The notes under the pieces: model-generated
The model's database searches: none
Seen by the model: only the letters and a program-made list of their open reading frames with translations
What the model was told of the DNA's origin: nothing
Assembly: GCA_963556255.1 (NCBI GenBank)
Contig: OY744613.1
Coordinates: 39,039,888 to 39,103,887, forward strand
Length of the DNA stretch: 64,000 bases
Reading direction: 5' to 3'
Origin: Allolobophora icterica
Taxonomy: Eukaryota; Annelida; Clitellata; Crassiclitellata; Lumbricidae
Shown here: positions 1 through 10,852 of the stretch, piece after piece
Numbering within the stretch: the stretch's first letter is position 1
How the letters are laid out: each line of letters opens with the position of its first letter
Translations under genes and position numbers: made by a program

Positions 1-68
<68 letters not shown>
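1..68. repeat. (CT)n microsatellite
   Basis: The window opens inside an uninterrupted CT dinucleotide tract, so its left edge is not visible. Degenerate CT-rich sequence continues to about 125. Confidence 0.97.
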
Positions 69-71
<3 letters not shown>

Positions 72-125
72 GTTTTCTCTCGTTTTCTCTCGCTCTGTCT
101 CTGTCGCAGTCTGTCTCTCTCAATG

Positions 126-332
126 TCTCTCTACAAGCCTTCTGGGGCCTGTACACTCTACATTGCCTACAGTGAGTCAGTGACTCTACACACGATTGCA
201 GTATTCAAAACTCTCTTGAAAAAATAAACTAAGACTCAACTGATGGTAAGGAACTTCTAAATTTAGAGTAGCAGTTCTTGTTCCTATAATTTTTTAAGTA
301 GTAAATACGTAATCTGCTTCACTTCCTGAAAC
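126..332. other. no recognisable gene
   Basis: AT-rich sequence with no long open frame, splice-bounded exon or known repeat that I can identify. Confidence 0.5.
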
Positions 333-340
333 ATTACTAA

Positions 341-747
341 AATAGGCGTAGTTACATTGAGGCAAGAGGAGGCATTTGCCTCCTCTTGGTTTTGTAGATT
401 AAAAAATTTTCCTTGGGTTATAGCCCTGCATCCTCAAATACACCCGATTAGGGTGTACAGTGTACACCCCATGGATGTTGCCTCCTCTTGTGTGTTTAGC
501 CCCGAGAAAAAAGTCATCAATTCATCGAATGTATTAAATTAAAAAAGGTCATCAACTTTTTTCGCAACATAAATTTAAGAAAACATGCCGAAATTCTGAA
601 ATTCTCAGAGCGAATTTCTGAAATTCTCAGAGGTTTTTTCGACCGCCCTTCGGACGCTGAAAAATGTCCCCCTCACCTCTCAAATAAGATCGCCGCCACT
701 GCATCAAAGTTTGCCTCCTCTTGAATTGAAGTCTGGCTACGCCCGTG
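341..747. mobile_element. non-autonomous hAT element with 8-bp TSD
   Basis: The 407-bp segment is bounded by a perfect 8-bp target duplication, attactaa, at 333-340 and 748-755. Its ends form an imperfect inverted repeat: GGCGTAG near the left end and CTACGCC near the right, each followed inward by GAGGAGGCA or its complement. There is no coding capacity. The interior right part (about 540-698) resembles the interior and right end of the element at 10316-10844, so it probably holds an older nested fragment ending in CGCCGCCACTG. The eight-base duplication is the hAT superfamily hallmark. Confidence 0.75.
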
Positions 748-981
748 ATTACTAATGCCTTTTACTTAAACCTTAAACGTTACGCTGTGAATCTGTTAAA
801 ATAAGAAAGTTATATAGTATCGAAAGTTGATTCCGTGATCGTTTTATTTAGAAGTAATAATGATTCTTTGAAAGACTTCGATGATTACATTGAACGACGA
901 TACTAAATTAAGGATGCAGCATTCGGCTGCATTCCTGTGTGAAGGTTATATTAACTTGATCAATTTAATATTAATTAGGCC

Positions 982-1139
982 CAGTGGCGGCGCCACGATT
1001 TGTAAAGTGGTACGGCAAATTAGAGGGTCTGGGTAAAAAAATACGGTAAAATTATGTTTTTTCCGTAAAACCTTAAAAGTGGTACGGCAAAAGCTGTACG
1101 GCAAAAGCTGTACAACAAACTTAGGCGGCGCCGCCACTG
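982..1139. mobile_element. hAT MITE, 158 bp
   Basis: The ends are inverted repeats, CAGTGGCGGCGCC on the left and GGCGGCGCCGCCACTG on the right. The flanks attaggcc (974-981) and attaggct (1140-1147) match in seven of eight bases, as for an aged hAT target duplication. The interior holds short internal repeats of GGTACGGCAA and encodes nothing. Confidence 0.8.
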
Positions 1140-1256
1140 ATTAGGCTATTATCGCACTTGCCAGAGGCGCAGTGCCACAGGTTCGCCTAGGGCGTCAAAT
1201 ATCCTGGCGCCTGCCCTGTCTGTCTGAAATGATCGCCCTCTGAATTCCGCAGATTT

Positions 1257-1668
1257 TTAGTTCCGTCATCATAATTGCAACCCGTTCTGTCATGCCCCTC
1301 ATGTTCCTCTATTTATCACCTTTAAGGCTTTCCACTTAAAACCGAAGTCTCACATTTTCAAGTATTCCTACCCTGACTCATCAGATCCTCCGCCTTCAAA
1401 TTCTTCTTGCCCTACATCTGCCTTAACAGCGGCTCAGCCTCCTCTCTTGATCTGGCCCTCTGGAAACCGGACTCGGACCTCCTTGGGACTACTCTCTGGA
1501 AACCTTTTCCTCTGATTTGATTTGGCCTTCTGGAAACCTGGCTCGGACCTGTTTTGGACTACTCTCTGGAAAACTCCCTCTGATTTGACTTAGCGCTCAT
1601 GAATAGGCTGGTGCCCTGCTCTTGGCCTTCTTGTGGCGATTTAGTAGTTTGGAGATTACGATTACCAG
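1257..1668 (+). mobile_element. CR1/L2-like LINE, 3' end (family 1)
   Basis: This is a 5'-truncated LINE tail. Broken frames read like the extreme C-terminus of a non-LTR reverse transcriptase (LK-x4-FKYSYPDSS type). The 3' end reads GCCCTGCTCTTGGCC, then GGAGATTACGATTAC, the microsatellite-like tail of this family. Related copies lie at 27724-28135, 40812-41303 and, inverted, 58845-59855. The unit TCTGGAAACCGGACTCGGACC is internally repeated two to four times in each copy. Confidence 0.8.
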
Positions 1669-3285
1669 TGTGCCTTCCCAGAGATCACAGTCTTCGCCAT
1701 GCTTCGTGTATGCAGACAGAGTGAGGTGTATGTACCACAAAAGTACGAAAGTACTTAGACACACAGGTAAACCGAGAACCAGACGAACTGAGACACAGGC
1801 AGTCAGACAGGCAGACTCTTAGCCACGCAGGTCACCCGACAGACTGACCGACGTGACTGGCGCGTAGACTGGGTCATGGTTACACTCTTTTTGGAAAATT
1901 CTGAAATTACCCTCATTCTCCGCCGTATGGTTATCAGTCATATCGGGATGTGGAGATGTAGGTCAAAACCCAAGCCTCTATATCCTTCATCAGTTACAAA
2001 ATCGCATATGGACCCACACTCATATTGTCGGCCTTGATATGACTCCTCACCCTCAGTCCCCTCACAATCTCAGAATCAATAACTGTCCTGGTTAAACATA
2101 TTCGAGCCAGCTAACCGTCACATAATATAAGCATTTAAGACGTCGTTGATCCTGATTTATACACGTCGTATTCCGATTTTGCAGATAGGGAAAATGGAGT
2201 AGTTCCGGAGTAGAATTCTTGTCAACGACTCTAACTGTTAGCATACTTTGTAGTTTTTTTGTAGTTGACATAATCTTTTTTTTAGTTGTCAGTTGACAGG
2301 TTTTATTATTTATAGTCGGATTAGACTTTTTGTAATTGGTTTTGAACATTGCTACAATATTTTGTTTTATTTTTCAGTGTCAAATGTTATTTGTGACATC
2401 ATGCCCCCATCTGCGAGACATCATACCCCGATGTCGGGGTAAGTTGTCACATGTTGGGGCTCATGTTTAAACTATTTTATTAAGTAGTGCGTTTTAATAT
2501 TTTGTAATTTTTCATTTACTATGTCAAGGAATGGTATACCTCCCCAGTAGCATTCATAGGATTTGTAATAACTTTAACGAAAGAAGTAAAAATTGAGACA
2601 ACATGCCCCTCCCTCCCCTACTGGCAAAAACCAGCATAGTATAATTCGACACAATAGTTGTGAATCGTTTTATTTGTCAAACTGGTCAAATGGCGTTGAA
2701 GAAATAACAAAATGCACAGAGTAGAAGTTAGATTTATGATCTTAAGCACTCTAGCGATTACAATGATGAATAGACGCACAATAATTTATCCAAAAGTCTT
2801 AAGGTAGGCCTAAAATATTAAAAGAAAGCGACGACAATACCGGAAGTTTAACGTCGTTTACTAAATGCTGTAAAATGATAATACTTAGAGAAATTATTAA
2901 GTACTGAAGTAAAATAAAATTTAAGGAATATTTTGAGCATTAAGTCCTTGCAATGATGCTGGTGACTTTAACAATGGCGCACGCCTGGACTGCCACGTAA
3001 TCCGCCAGGTAAATTAGGAGTTCTTTACCAAGGAAGGTTTGTACTGATGGTTCATGTGATGTCCGCATTATGCTGTGCTCTGAAGAAACAGAAAGCCTAA
3101 AGAAATGGAAAAACATTATAATTTCTTTTTGGTTACAATAATTAATCGTAGACACTTAACTTGAATAGCAAGTTTTGGTCACATATTCGCGGATAGCCTT
3201 AGTTAGGCCTATTAGGCTATTAGGTATGCAAAGATATGGAGAAATGGACATTCACTACCACCGAATGATTTATTTAACCACTACA
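1669..3285. other. no recognisable gene
   Basis: Mostly AT-rich unique sequence. A short inverted repeat, CCCCGATGTCGGGG, lies near 2426. A TAGGCCTA palindrome sits at 2805-2812 and another at 3204-3211. A minus-strand frame at 2940-3155 has a plausible acceptor but could not be tied to a gene. Confidence 0.4.
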
Positions 3286-3485
3286 NNNNNNNNNNNNNNN
3301 NNNNNNNNNNNNNNNNNNNNNNNNNNNNNNNNNNNNNNNNNNNNNNNNNNNNNNNNNNNNNNNNNNNNNNNNNNNNNNNNNNNNNNNNNNNNNNNNNNNN
3401 NNNNNNNNNNNNNNNNNNNNNNNNNNNNNNNNNNNNNNNNNNNNNNNNNNNNNNNNNNNNNNNNNNNNNNNNNNNNNNNNNNNNN
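3286..3485. other. assembly gap, 200 N
   Basis: Exactly 200 Ns, immediately followed by a TTA microsatellite. The round number suggests a fixed-size placeholder, probably caused by the repeat. Confidence 0.99.
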
Positions 3486-3568
<83 letters not shown>

Positions 3569-3578
3569 GTTATTATTA

Positions 3579-3609
<31 letters not shown>

Positions 3610-3610
3610 T
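3486..3610. repeat. (TTA)n microsatellite
   Basis: Nearly pure TTA units follow the gap and end in a few TTTA units. The true length is unknown because the gap adjoins it. Confidence 0.97.
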
Positions 3611-4919
3611 ACTCTATTATCGCTATTTGGTAACGCGTGTCACCATGATGGTCAGTTACGGTCATCGACACATCAACTACTGGAACTGAAAGCTACTGTC
3701 TAGTTTTAAACATCATGAAACATGGAGACCAAATCGAACACACCGCGCTCTGAAGCTCAAGGCGCCATTGGCTTTTCACGCCGACAATAATATGTCACAT
3801 TGTTCGGGTACAAAACTGCTTCAGTGCCAAAAATAATCGATTTCTCAGTACTCGATGTCTCCCGAGCTGTTGAGACCGGGCATAAAGCATGAAACTCCTC
3901 GTCAGTTAGACGATCAACAGCTGACGGCTATCTGTATATCAAAGAGCCACAGCCTCTCGGCTCTGAACAATTCCGCATGCATGATGGAACATAATTTAAG
4001 TTGGATTATAGCAAAAGGTCCACATAACCGCATCACTATGCATGAAGTTGGGAGCTTTACTCGTGACACATTTGAACATGTATCCTATCGGGTGACTCTG
4101 GATGCAAATGTAACTTTTCGGTGATCTTACCGACCTGCTTCAATCAATTCTCAGAGTTAGTTTCTCACCAGTAGTCTCGTCTCAAATGTATCTATAGTCT
4201 CTTATCCTGTCTGCTTTCTCGGTGGCCTAAGGTTGGTCATACACCTTGACGATAGTGGCCATACTTATAATTATCACCATTATTGATAATTAGAAGCTCC
4301 TTGATTTCTTCCTGTCTTCGTCCTGCAAGTTTCTTTACCTCTCATGACAGGTGACCTATTCTAGGTGTTACAATCACTCTGCAATAATCTCAATACAAAG
4401 ACTCAAAACTGGTCAGAGTAAAATAGAGGAAAGTTGGGTGTAATGAATAGAAAGGAGTGGATCTAAGGCTGATCAGGAAGACCGGAGATGGTGGGTCGAG
4501 AGGGGTGATCGGAAAGTACAAACGCAGGATGGAAGGAAATTCCGAGGAAGATAAGGGAAGGATCAGGGAGGATATGAGAGGGTCGGAGAGGATGTATCGA
4601 GATTGGCTGATAATTCAAGAGAATATACAACACCTCAAGGGGCGCCCGCACCGTGAAGCACTGGACGCACGTTCACTTAGTGAATAATTGAATGAGTGAA
4701 TGTGTAAGTGAGCTAATTAGTGAATGAGGGAGTGAGCGAACGAGTGAGCGAGTGATTGCTTGACTGCCGCAATATCTGAATGCCTGAATGATTGATTGAG
4801 TCACCTTGAAATGTCCGCATGACTGATGGACTAACATCTTGAATCGTCTACCCAATCCAAGTAAAGTCCTGCCACCCACAAGATCTTTTAAAAGAAAAAT
4901 TTCCTTATTAACTCATTGT
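3611..4919. other. no recognisable gene
   Basis: No supported exon is seen. From 4675 to 4760 there is a degenerate (GAGT)n-like tract. Confidence 0.4.
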
Positions 4920-5570
4920 TCTTTTGGTCGTCAACATCATAATCTTCATCATAGTCATCATCATCATCAACAGCAGCATCATCACACCACCTCCCATCAT
5001 CATAATGATCGTCATCCTCTTCATCAACAACAACATCTCCACACCACCTCCAATCATCACAATCACCATCGTCATCATCATCAACAATAACATCATTTTC
5101 ACTGCCACCACCTCTCATCATCATAATCATCATCATCGTCAGCATTTTCAACAACAGCAACATCATCTTCAGCTCCACCACCTCCCATCATCATAGTCAT
5201 CATCGTCATCATCTTCATCAACAATGACATCATCACCACCACCGCCTCCACCTCCCATCATTACAATCATCATCGTCATCATCTTCGTCAACAATAACAA
5301 CATCTCCACCACCTACCATCATCATAATGATCGTCATACTCTTCATCAACAACTATATCATCTCCGCCACCATAACCTCCAATCATCATAATCATCATCA
5401 CCATCATCATCAACACCATCATCTCCACCACCCCCACCTCCCATCATCATAATCTCCATTATCGTCATCATCAACAGCAACAGCAACACAATCTCCACCA
5501 CCATCACCACCACCATCAGCACCTCTCGCCATCATAATCATACTTATCGTCATCACCTTCATCTTCGTCA
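4920..5570. repeat. higher-order TCA/CAA minisatellite, period about 80 bp
   Basis: A tandem array of about seven or eight diverged units, each made of runs of TCATCA, CAACAA and CCACCACCTCCC. Spacing between successive CCACCTCCCATCATC blocks is about 75-85 bp. Units are close to multiples of three, so long acidic or His-rich frames stay open on both strands. Those frames are composition artefacts unless transcript evidence shows otherwise. The array lies directly 3' of the SH3b-like exons on the minus strand. Confidence 0.85.
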
Positions 5571-5616
5571 AAGCAAGAGCAGTCTTATTTTCATTATTAT
5601 TGGCGACATTTCTTAC

Positions 5617-6430
5617 GTTTCCTCCGAAATTTATGTTGAAGAAATGGTAGTTCTGATTTTTCAGAGAGCACCAGCTATTCGATCCCTGGTATTTGAAGCA
5701 CCACCCGGTATTGGCACTTCCAAAGATCGGACCACAGGCTGGATACATGTATGAGAAACAAGCACAAGCAATGTAAGTAAGTACTATGTAAGTACGTATG
5801 CATGCATGCATCTGGCTATTTATGGAGCGCCTTTTATTGCCTGCAGTCATAACATTATGCAATCTCCAAACTTCAGAGCATTTTTATATGCATTGTTCTG
5901 GGATTGGAAAATTTAGACTCAGATACTGATTTCTGACAGAGAAGATTTTTATAATTTATGGTGTGTGTTGGTGTGCTGCTAAACTGATTAAGGAGTGCTA
6001 ACATAGTGAAAGATTAAAAGCAAAGAATCCATGGCATCTTGAATTATTCTTTCATTCCAGGTGACGGAGAGATTGAGCGTTCGGACCATTCCTGTTGTGA
6101 ATGATCGTTCTGTTAGATACTGAGGGAATCTTTGACGGATGTGTGTGACTTTGGTCATCGTTGTTTCCTTTTTATTAAGAAAGTTCGCCGTAGAAACAGC
6201 AGAAAGGTGTGCTAAGTGAAAACTTGAGCAAACTGAAAAACGTGGGAAGCATTACCTACAATGGAGTTTATGATTTAGGCGAAAGAGATGAATCGTTTCA
6301 TACCTGATTTTCTCATGTGAACTGCGTCGGTATTGAAGCAAAGGCATGTGCCATAGGGTGGATCATCGCCAGTGATGTTGCCTCTGGAAACTACCACCAG
6401 AGATAAGACGAGTAACAGCGCTATCCCCAT
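5617..6430 (-). CDS. secreted SH3b-like protein, two 5' exons
   Basis: Exon 1 (6304-6430) starts at ATG 6430 and encodes a signal peptide (MGIALLLVLSLVVVSRG), then a Cys-containing start PYGTCLCFNTDAV. It ends AG|GTATGA in phase 1. Exon 2 (5617-5738) follows the acceptor TACATGTATCCAG, enters in phase 1 and encodes 40 residues with three cysteines. It ends at AAC|GTAAGA in phase 0. The joined pattern (T-x-A-x-x-x-R, G-x-C-x-K-Y-x-G, Y-x-F-F-x-I-N-F-x-G-N) resembles a bacterial-type SH3 (SH3b) module, which binds cell-wall or glycan material and in invertebrates often precedes a peptidoglycan-cleaving domain. The terminal strand of the fold and any catalytic exon were not found, so the gene is partial. 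Exon 1 is related to exon 1 of the amidase gene at 22734-25503. SH3b assignment is from pattern memory, not a search. Confidence 0.5.
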
Positions 6431-6886
6431 TTTGCGCCAGATCATCCAGATCATTCTGAAAAGTGTAATGGATATCGTTGAAAACAAAGAAAAAGAATTC
6501 AAGATTGTCTTACATAACTGAAAAGATGTTTTTTAAGAAAAGCAGAAAATGTCTCTGTAGCTGCCTGTAATGGAACAGATCTAAATGCCAATGGTAGTAT
6601 GTTCCCCACAACCCCTCTACTCTGTAAAAGAAATAGTGTATGGAGTCGGTGTAAAAGTATCGGCCCCTCTATGACTGGCACAACTCATGATTTGCCTGAG
6701 TCCTAAAGGAGTGGGTGGAATTAACGGGTCCGCACGGAACCAAAGCGCAGTGTTCGACTCGACTGACTGGAAACGGGAGAACGGAGCTCTTTAGTGCAGC
6801 ATCGAAACGCTACTATGCAGAATAACAAGTTGCGAATGTATTTCTGCACCGGTTGGTATACCCAGCGCAGTGCAAGCCTCTCCAAC
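6431..6886. other. 5' flank of the SH3b-like gene, nothing further seen
   Basis: An in-frame upstream ATG at 6502 would add a Met/Ile/Arg-rich stretch before the signal peptide; the 6430 ATG gives a cleaner signal sequence. No other exon is supported. Confidence 0.3.
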
Positions 6887-7208
<322 letters not shown>

Positions 7209-7850
7209 GACTATTTGTAATATATTTTACGATAGGCATAACAGTGATATTTTCGTTAACGAAAACTAAAATTAGAGGTTAATATAAATGATTTCGTTAA
7301 CGAAAACTAGAAGTAAAAGTAGGAATTATTTCAGCAGTAAAAACGAAATTAGGAAATGAATTAGGAATTATTTGCCGAAGTAAAATATTTTCAGAACTAA
7401 AATAATTTTACTTCATGTGGCCCCTAAGTTGAGACGAAGGCGTGTAAAACTGTACGCGATCCAAACACATAATCTGTTAGAAAACTGTTAGAAAATCTGT
7501 TAGAAAACTTCGGTTGAGACTCTGCGCAAGTGCGCATACCATTCTCGATGTAGGCCCTACTATCTGGTCTTCGTTGTCTAATAATAATTGTCCCCACTTA
7601 ATAGCGTACCAACGACCTCAGTTTCATGCGCCATTTTATATTCGAGTTTGATCGTTAAATTGTAAAATTATGAGTTTATCGAGAATGTTGGCCAGAAGGA
7701 AGCGAGCTAGCCCTGTTTTGGGATTTTTCCACTTTGACGAAGCTACAGGCAGATACGAAGCTACAGGCAGATCTACATGCCAAGTACCAAACGGGGAAAA
7801 TTGTGGAAATCGTGGACCAGCACATGCTGGAGAAATACAACCAATATAAG
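7209..7850. other. AT-rich repeat-derived sequence
   Basis: Copies of GTTAACGAAAACTA and GAAGTAAAAT occur here and again at 8540-8645, on either side of the interrupted SINE. They may be the two sides of one older mobile element, but I could not find its ends. Confidence 0.3.
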
Positions 7851-7882
7851 TCTTGGGAAGGGGATAGATGAATGGTAACACT

Positions 7883-8211
7883 CAGAGCCGTAGCAACAAA
7901 GAACGTGGCCCCCTCCGAACATATGTCCGGGGCCCCTTACAATGCAGAAACTGGAATGTGCGGTCCCCTCCGGACATAAGTCCGGGGCCCCTTACAATGC
8001 GGAAACTGGAATGTGCGGTCCCCTCCGAACATACGTCCGGGGCCCCTTACAATGCGGAAACTGGAATGCGGTGATATACAATATACAGGGTTCATATCAT
8101 GTGATGTATCAAAACAGTATCATAATTACTTCACGCCGTTGACGTTTTTTGCCACTTTTAGGGGCCCCCTTCCTTGCGGGGCCCCCTCCGAGGGCGGTCG
8201 CTACGCCTCTG
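7883..8211. mobile_element. hAT element with 8-bp TSD, inserted in a SINE
   Basis: The target duplication gtaacact is perfect (7875-7882 and 8212-8219). The ends are CAGAGCCGTAGC and GCTACGCCTCTG, inverted with one mismatch. The interior carries the three-unit 55-bp minisatellite at 7909-8072 and no gene. Confidence 0.85.
7909..8072. repeat. 55-bp tandem repeat, three units, each with a hairpin
   Basis: Three near-identical units occur head to tail. Each includes CCCCTCCG, a 9-base ACATATGTC-type centre and CGGGGCCCC, which can pair as a stem of about eight bases. Units differ by a few substitutions (ATATG, ATAAG, ATACG in the loop). Confidence 0.85.
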
Positions 8212-8395
8212 GTAACACTCTGGCCTGAAGAGCATTAGATTTTGAAAAGTCGCAGTTCGATACCCGTAGGTCGACTCCGCTTTCCACTGCCAATAGCGGG
8301 CAGCAGTAAAATGAGCGGGAACCTAAAAGGCTGCCAAGGCGTGTGTTAAATAAGATCTTGATAACTGTACCGTCATGTTTTTTTTCTTTCTCGAG

Positions 8396-9290
8396 ACAAG
8401 TTTGGTGTGCTCCATACAAGCGTTGCATATGAGCTACATGTACCATATTTTTTCGTGTTTTCTGACAAGCTCACTGACAAACTGCAGCAAGTTTGGTGTG
8501 CTTCTCCATGCAAGTGTTGCATGCTTCTACAGCGCGGAAATTAATAATTATTTGGAAAACTAAAATAAGAAGTAAAATGAGAAGTAAAATTATTTGAGAA
8601 CTAAAATAGGAACGAAAAGTAAAATTATTTGCGAAGTAAAATACCACTGATACATAAAAGAATTATGTATATGTATATATATGTGTGTGTATATGTATGT
8701 ATATATATGTATATATACGATACCTGAAAGAATTCTCGCAACTTGGCTACAATATTCGAGCGACGCAAAAGACAACTGACTGTAGCTGATCGTATCTGGA
8801 CTTTCTCTTCTGTTTTATGTGCGTCGTTTTATTTAGAAATTTAATTAATGCAATTATATGCAGTTTAATTAATTCAATATTTCAGCGCAGTTGAATATTG
8901 ATTGTTCACTGGTGTGCAAAAGTTTCGAATCACGTGCCGAATTTTTACTCTTTGATTCATTGTTCTGTATTGAGGTAATAGTGCAACGCCGGGAAACATA
9001 ATATGCAAAAGTTTTCTTATTGTGTGGTTACAATTTTGTAACTTTGTTCCTTTGAATTAACGCAAGACTAATTTTTTACCACATGGTGGAATTGCCGATA
9101 TCAAAAAGTCAGAAATATTAACGTCACCGGCCCATGCTCTTGTGTGTAAAGTACACACATGATTTGCTGAAATAACGAACATGTACTGTACGATCGTAAA
9201 CCTTCTCCTTATGTAGTGGCCTTGAAATATGCAGGTTTTATGCGTCAATGATGGATCAATAGGGCTATCTTATGAGCCGTCCATTTCTCT
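8396..9290. other. no recognisable gene
   Basis: Contains a GAAGTAAAAT repeat cluster (8540-8645), a short TATG/TA tract (8665-8720) and a TACATGTA at 8435-8442. No exon is supported. Confidence 0.35.
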
Positions 9291-9800
9291 TCACCACTTG
9301 TCTGCAGTTTTTGACACTGAGTGGACCAGCTTGACGATGTGATCGTGGATGACGACATGGTTCCAGCCGGTGATGAGCGACTCGATCAGCTCGCGTTTGG
9401 TGGTCGGATTTCTCTTGGATATCTCTGAAGCTAATTTATGCCAGTCCATCGTCTTGATGGCTTTGGCGCTTCCAGTACGTGACCCTTTTGGCGCGTTGGC
9501 GTGGCGCATTGTCATCCTGAAACAAGAACTGATGCGAGAACTGCTGCTGCGTTGATGGCACAATGCATTGCTGCAGTATGCCTATCTAGGGCCTAATTGG
9601 TCGCGTTGAACGTTCCATCGACGATATGCAAAAGTCGGACGTCTCTGACAGCCATACAGCTCCATCTCATGATCTTCAGGGGATGCTTCACCATCAGGCT
9701 CAGGCGCTCTGACTTGAATTCTAACCTCCTCACACACGTGTACACGCCTGATTACAAAACAGACATAAGGTGCTTTCATCGTTGGACAGCACCTTTTCAT
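9291..9800 (-). pseudogene. Tc1/mariner transposase relic
   Basis: Broken minus-strand frames match a Tc1-type DDE transposase. From N to C they show KHPLKIMRWSCMAVRDV (family pattern K-x-P-x-x-x-M-V-W-G-C-M), IVDGTFNATN, FRMTMRHANAP (family QDDNAP) and IKTMDW. They resume at HKLASEISKRNPTTKRELIE and SLITGWNHVV, and end near LVHS. The segment that should carry S-P-D-L-N-P-I-E, with the third catalytic acidic residue, is deleted between MDW and HKL. A 7-bp GGCCCTA insertion at 9587-9595 breaks the frame just after the N-x-x-N motif. It cannot be active. Terminal inverted repeats were not found. Confidence 0.75.
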
Positions 9801-9852
9801 ACATCTCACAATTCCAGCCAGAGTACCGTCGAGTCCACAGGATTCAGATGGG

Positions 9853-10075
9853 CAGTGTCTTATGAACCGAAAAATTATGGGAGGGCTAAATAGAGGGCGA
9901 AGCCCGAGAAACAAAATGCTAGGGGTTGGGGAGGGGCCTCGGTGAGACCCTCCCAAGAAAATTTTTGAAATCATTAAATTAAAATAAATAAATTATTCTT
10001 TTATTAGAATAAACAAATTATTTTTGGGTAGCTAAAAAGTGCCGAAACGCTGTTCCAGAACGTTCGGGCAGAAAC
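9853..10075. repeat. fragment related to the hAT element at 23065-23332
   Basis: Shared blocks include ATTATG-x-GAGGGCTAAAT, GGGGTTGG, AATAAATAAATTATT, TAGCTAAAAA and GTTC-x-GAACGTTCGGG. The left edge CAGTGTCTTATGAACCG resembles the partner's CAGTCC end. I could not find an 8-bp duplication here. Confidence 0.6.
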
Positions 10076-10315
10076 AAAGCCCCTCTGACCGAACTGCAGG
10101 CATGGACGGTGCACTGTTGATTAGCCGTCAACGACGTTGCACTTCTACCATTTGCGCAACAGTTCAGGCGACGACAGCTTGCGGTTGGCCAAAGATAGGG
10201 CTATACGGTGAAATGTGCGGTCCTGGCGTGACGTCGACGCGCGAAGATGACCGGACAGAACCTGACCTCCTCTCCTTATCCTTATGTAGGATCTTGACGA
10301 CTGCACTCTGGTTGA

Positions 10316-10844
10316 CATGGGCGGCGATCTAGGGGGTGGGGGGGGTCGAGGGGGACATGACCCCCACCTTTAAGAGTGGGAGGACACGCATTTTGTCCCC
10401 CAAAATTTTGAAGAAACACCAAAAAAGGGCAAGAAATGTAACTGCGCGTGAGGGTTTTCACTGCCTTTTTGACCAGACGAGGTAAGAAACTCAATTTTTT
10501 AGGAGAAGTGTCCCCCGAAAATTCTGTGAAAGAAGAAGAAATTCGTCATTAAATTTATTTTAGGGGGATGAATCTCGAAAAAGGTACGCAATTTATTTTT
10601 GAGATTTTGAGACGAATAATTGAAAAGTAAGTCGTTAAAAAGGTCAATGACTAAAAAAAGGTCATCAACTTTTTGGGGAGATGAATTCGTAGAAAAGTGT
10701 TACAATTTTTGGTTTTTGTGGATGAATTCCTGAAAAGTAAACAAATTTTTTGGGGGGGACATGAATTCCTAAAAAAAGTCATCGACCAGGCCATGCCCGA
10801 CTTTGTCCCCCCCCCCCACCTCTCAGACAAGATCGCCACCAGTG
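10316..10844. mobile_element. hAT element with perfect TSD ctggttga
   Basis: The duplication ctggttga lies at 10308-10315 and 10845-10852. Ends are CATGGGCGGCGATCT and AGATCGCCACCAGTG, inverted with small differences, followed inward by G-runs and C-runs. The 529-bp interior holds G/C homopolymer runs and several GGTCATCAAC-like repeats, with no coding frame. Confidence 0.85.
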
Positions 10845-10852
10845 CTGGTTGA

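Larger units (their letters stand above)
7851..8395 (+). mobile_element. tRNA-derived SINE (family 1), split by a hAT element
   Basis: The left part GGGATAGATGAATGGTAACACT (to 7882) and the right part from 8212 together match the SINEs at 14463-14650 and 23383-23640. The shared head has an A-box-like TAGATGAATGG and a B-box-like GTTCGATACC, then a conserved TCTTGATAACTGTACCGTCATG tail segment. The split falls at GTAACACT, the target site duplicated by the hAT element at 7883-8211. Confidence 0.75.

Noticed and set aside
2940..3155. Minus-strand frame ending LADYVAVQACAIVKVTSI as a third exon of the SH3b-like gene
   Set aside because: It faintly resembles the last strand of SH3b, but no acceptor gives the phase-0 entry required after 5617, and other phases hit stops.
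4888..5196. His-rich and Asp-rich proteins over the TCA minisatellite
   Set aside because: Both strands and several frames stay open, as expected from composition. No start context or splice evidence supports them.
7909..8072. CRISPR-like array (three palindromic repeats)
   Set aside because: Only three units, no unique spacers, and the units are continuous 55-bp tandem repeats inside a hAT element of an animal genome.
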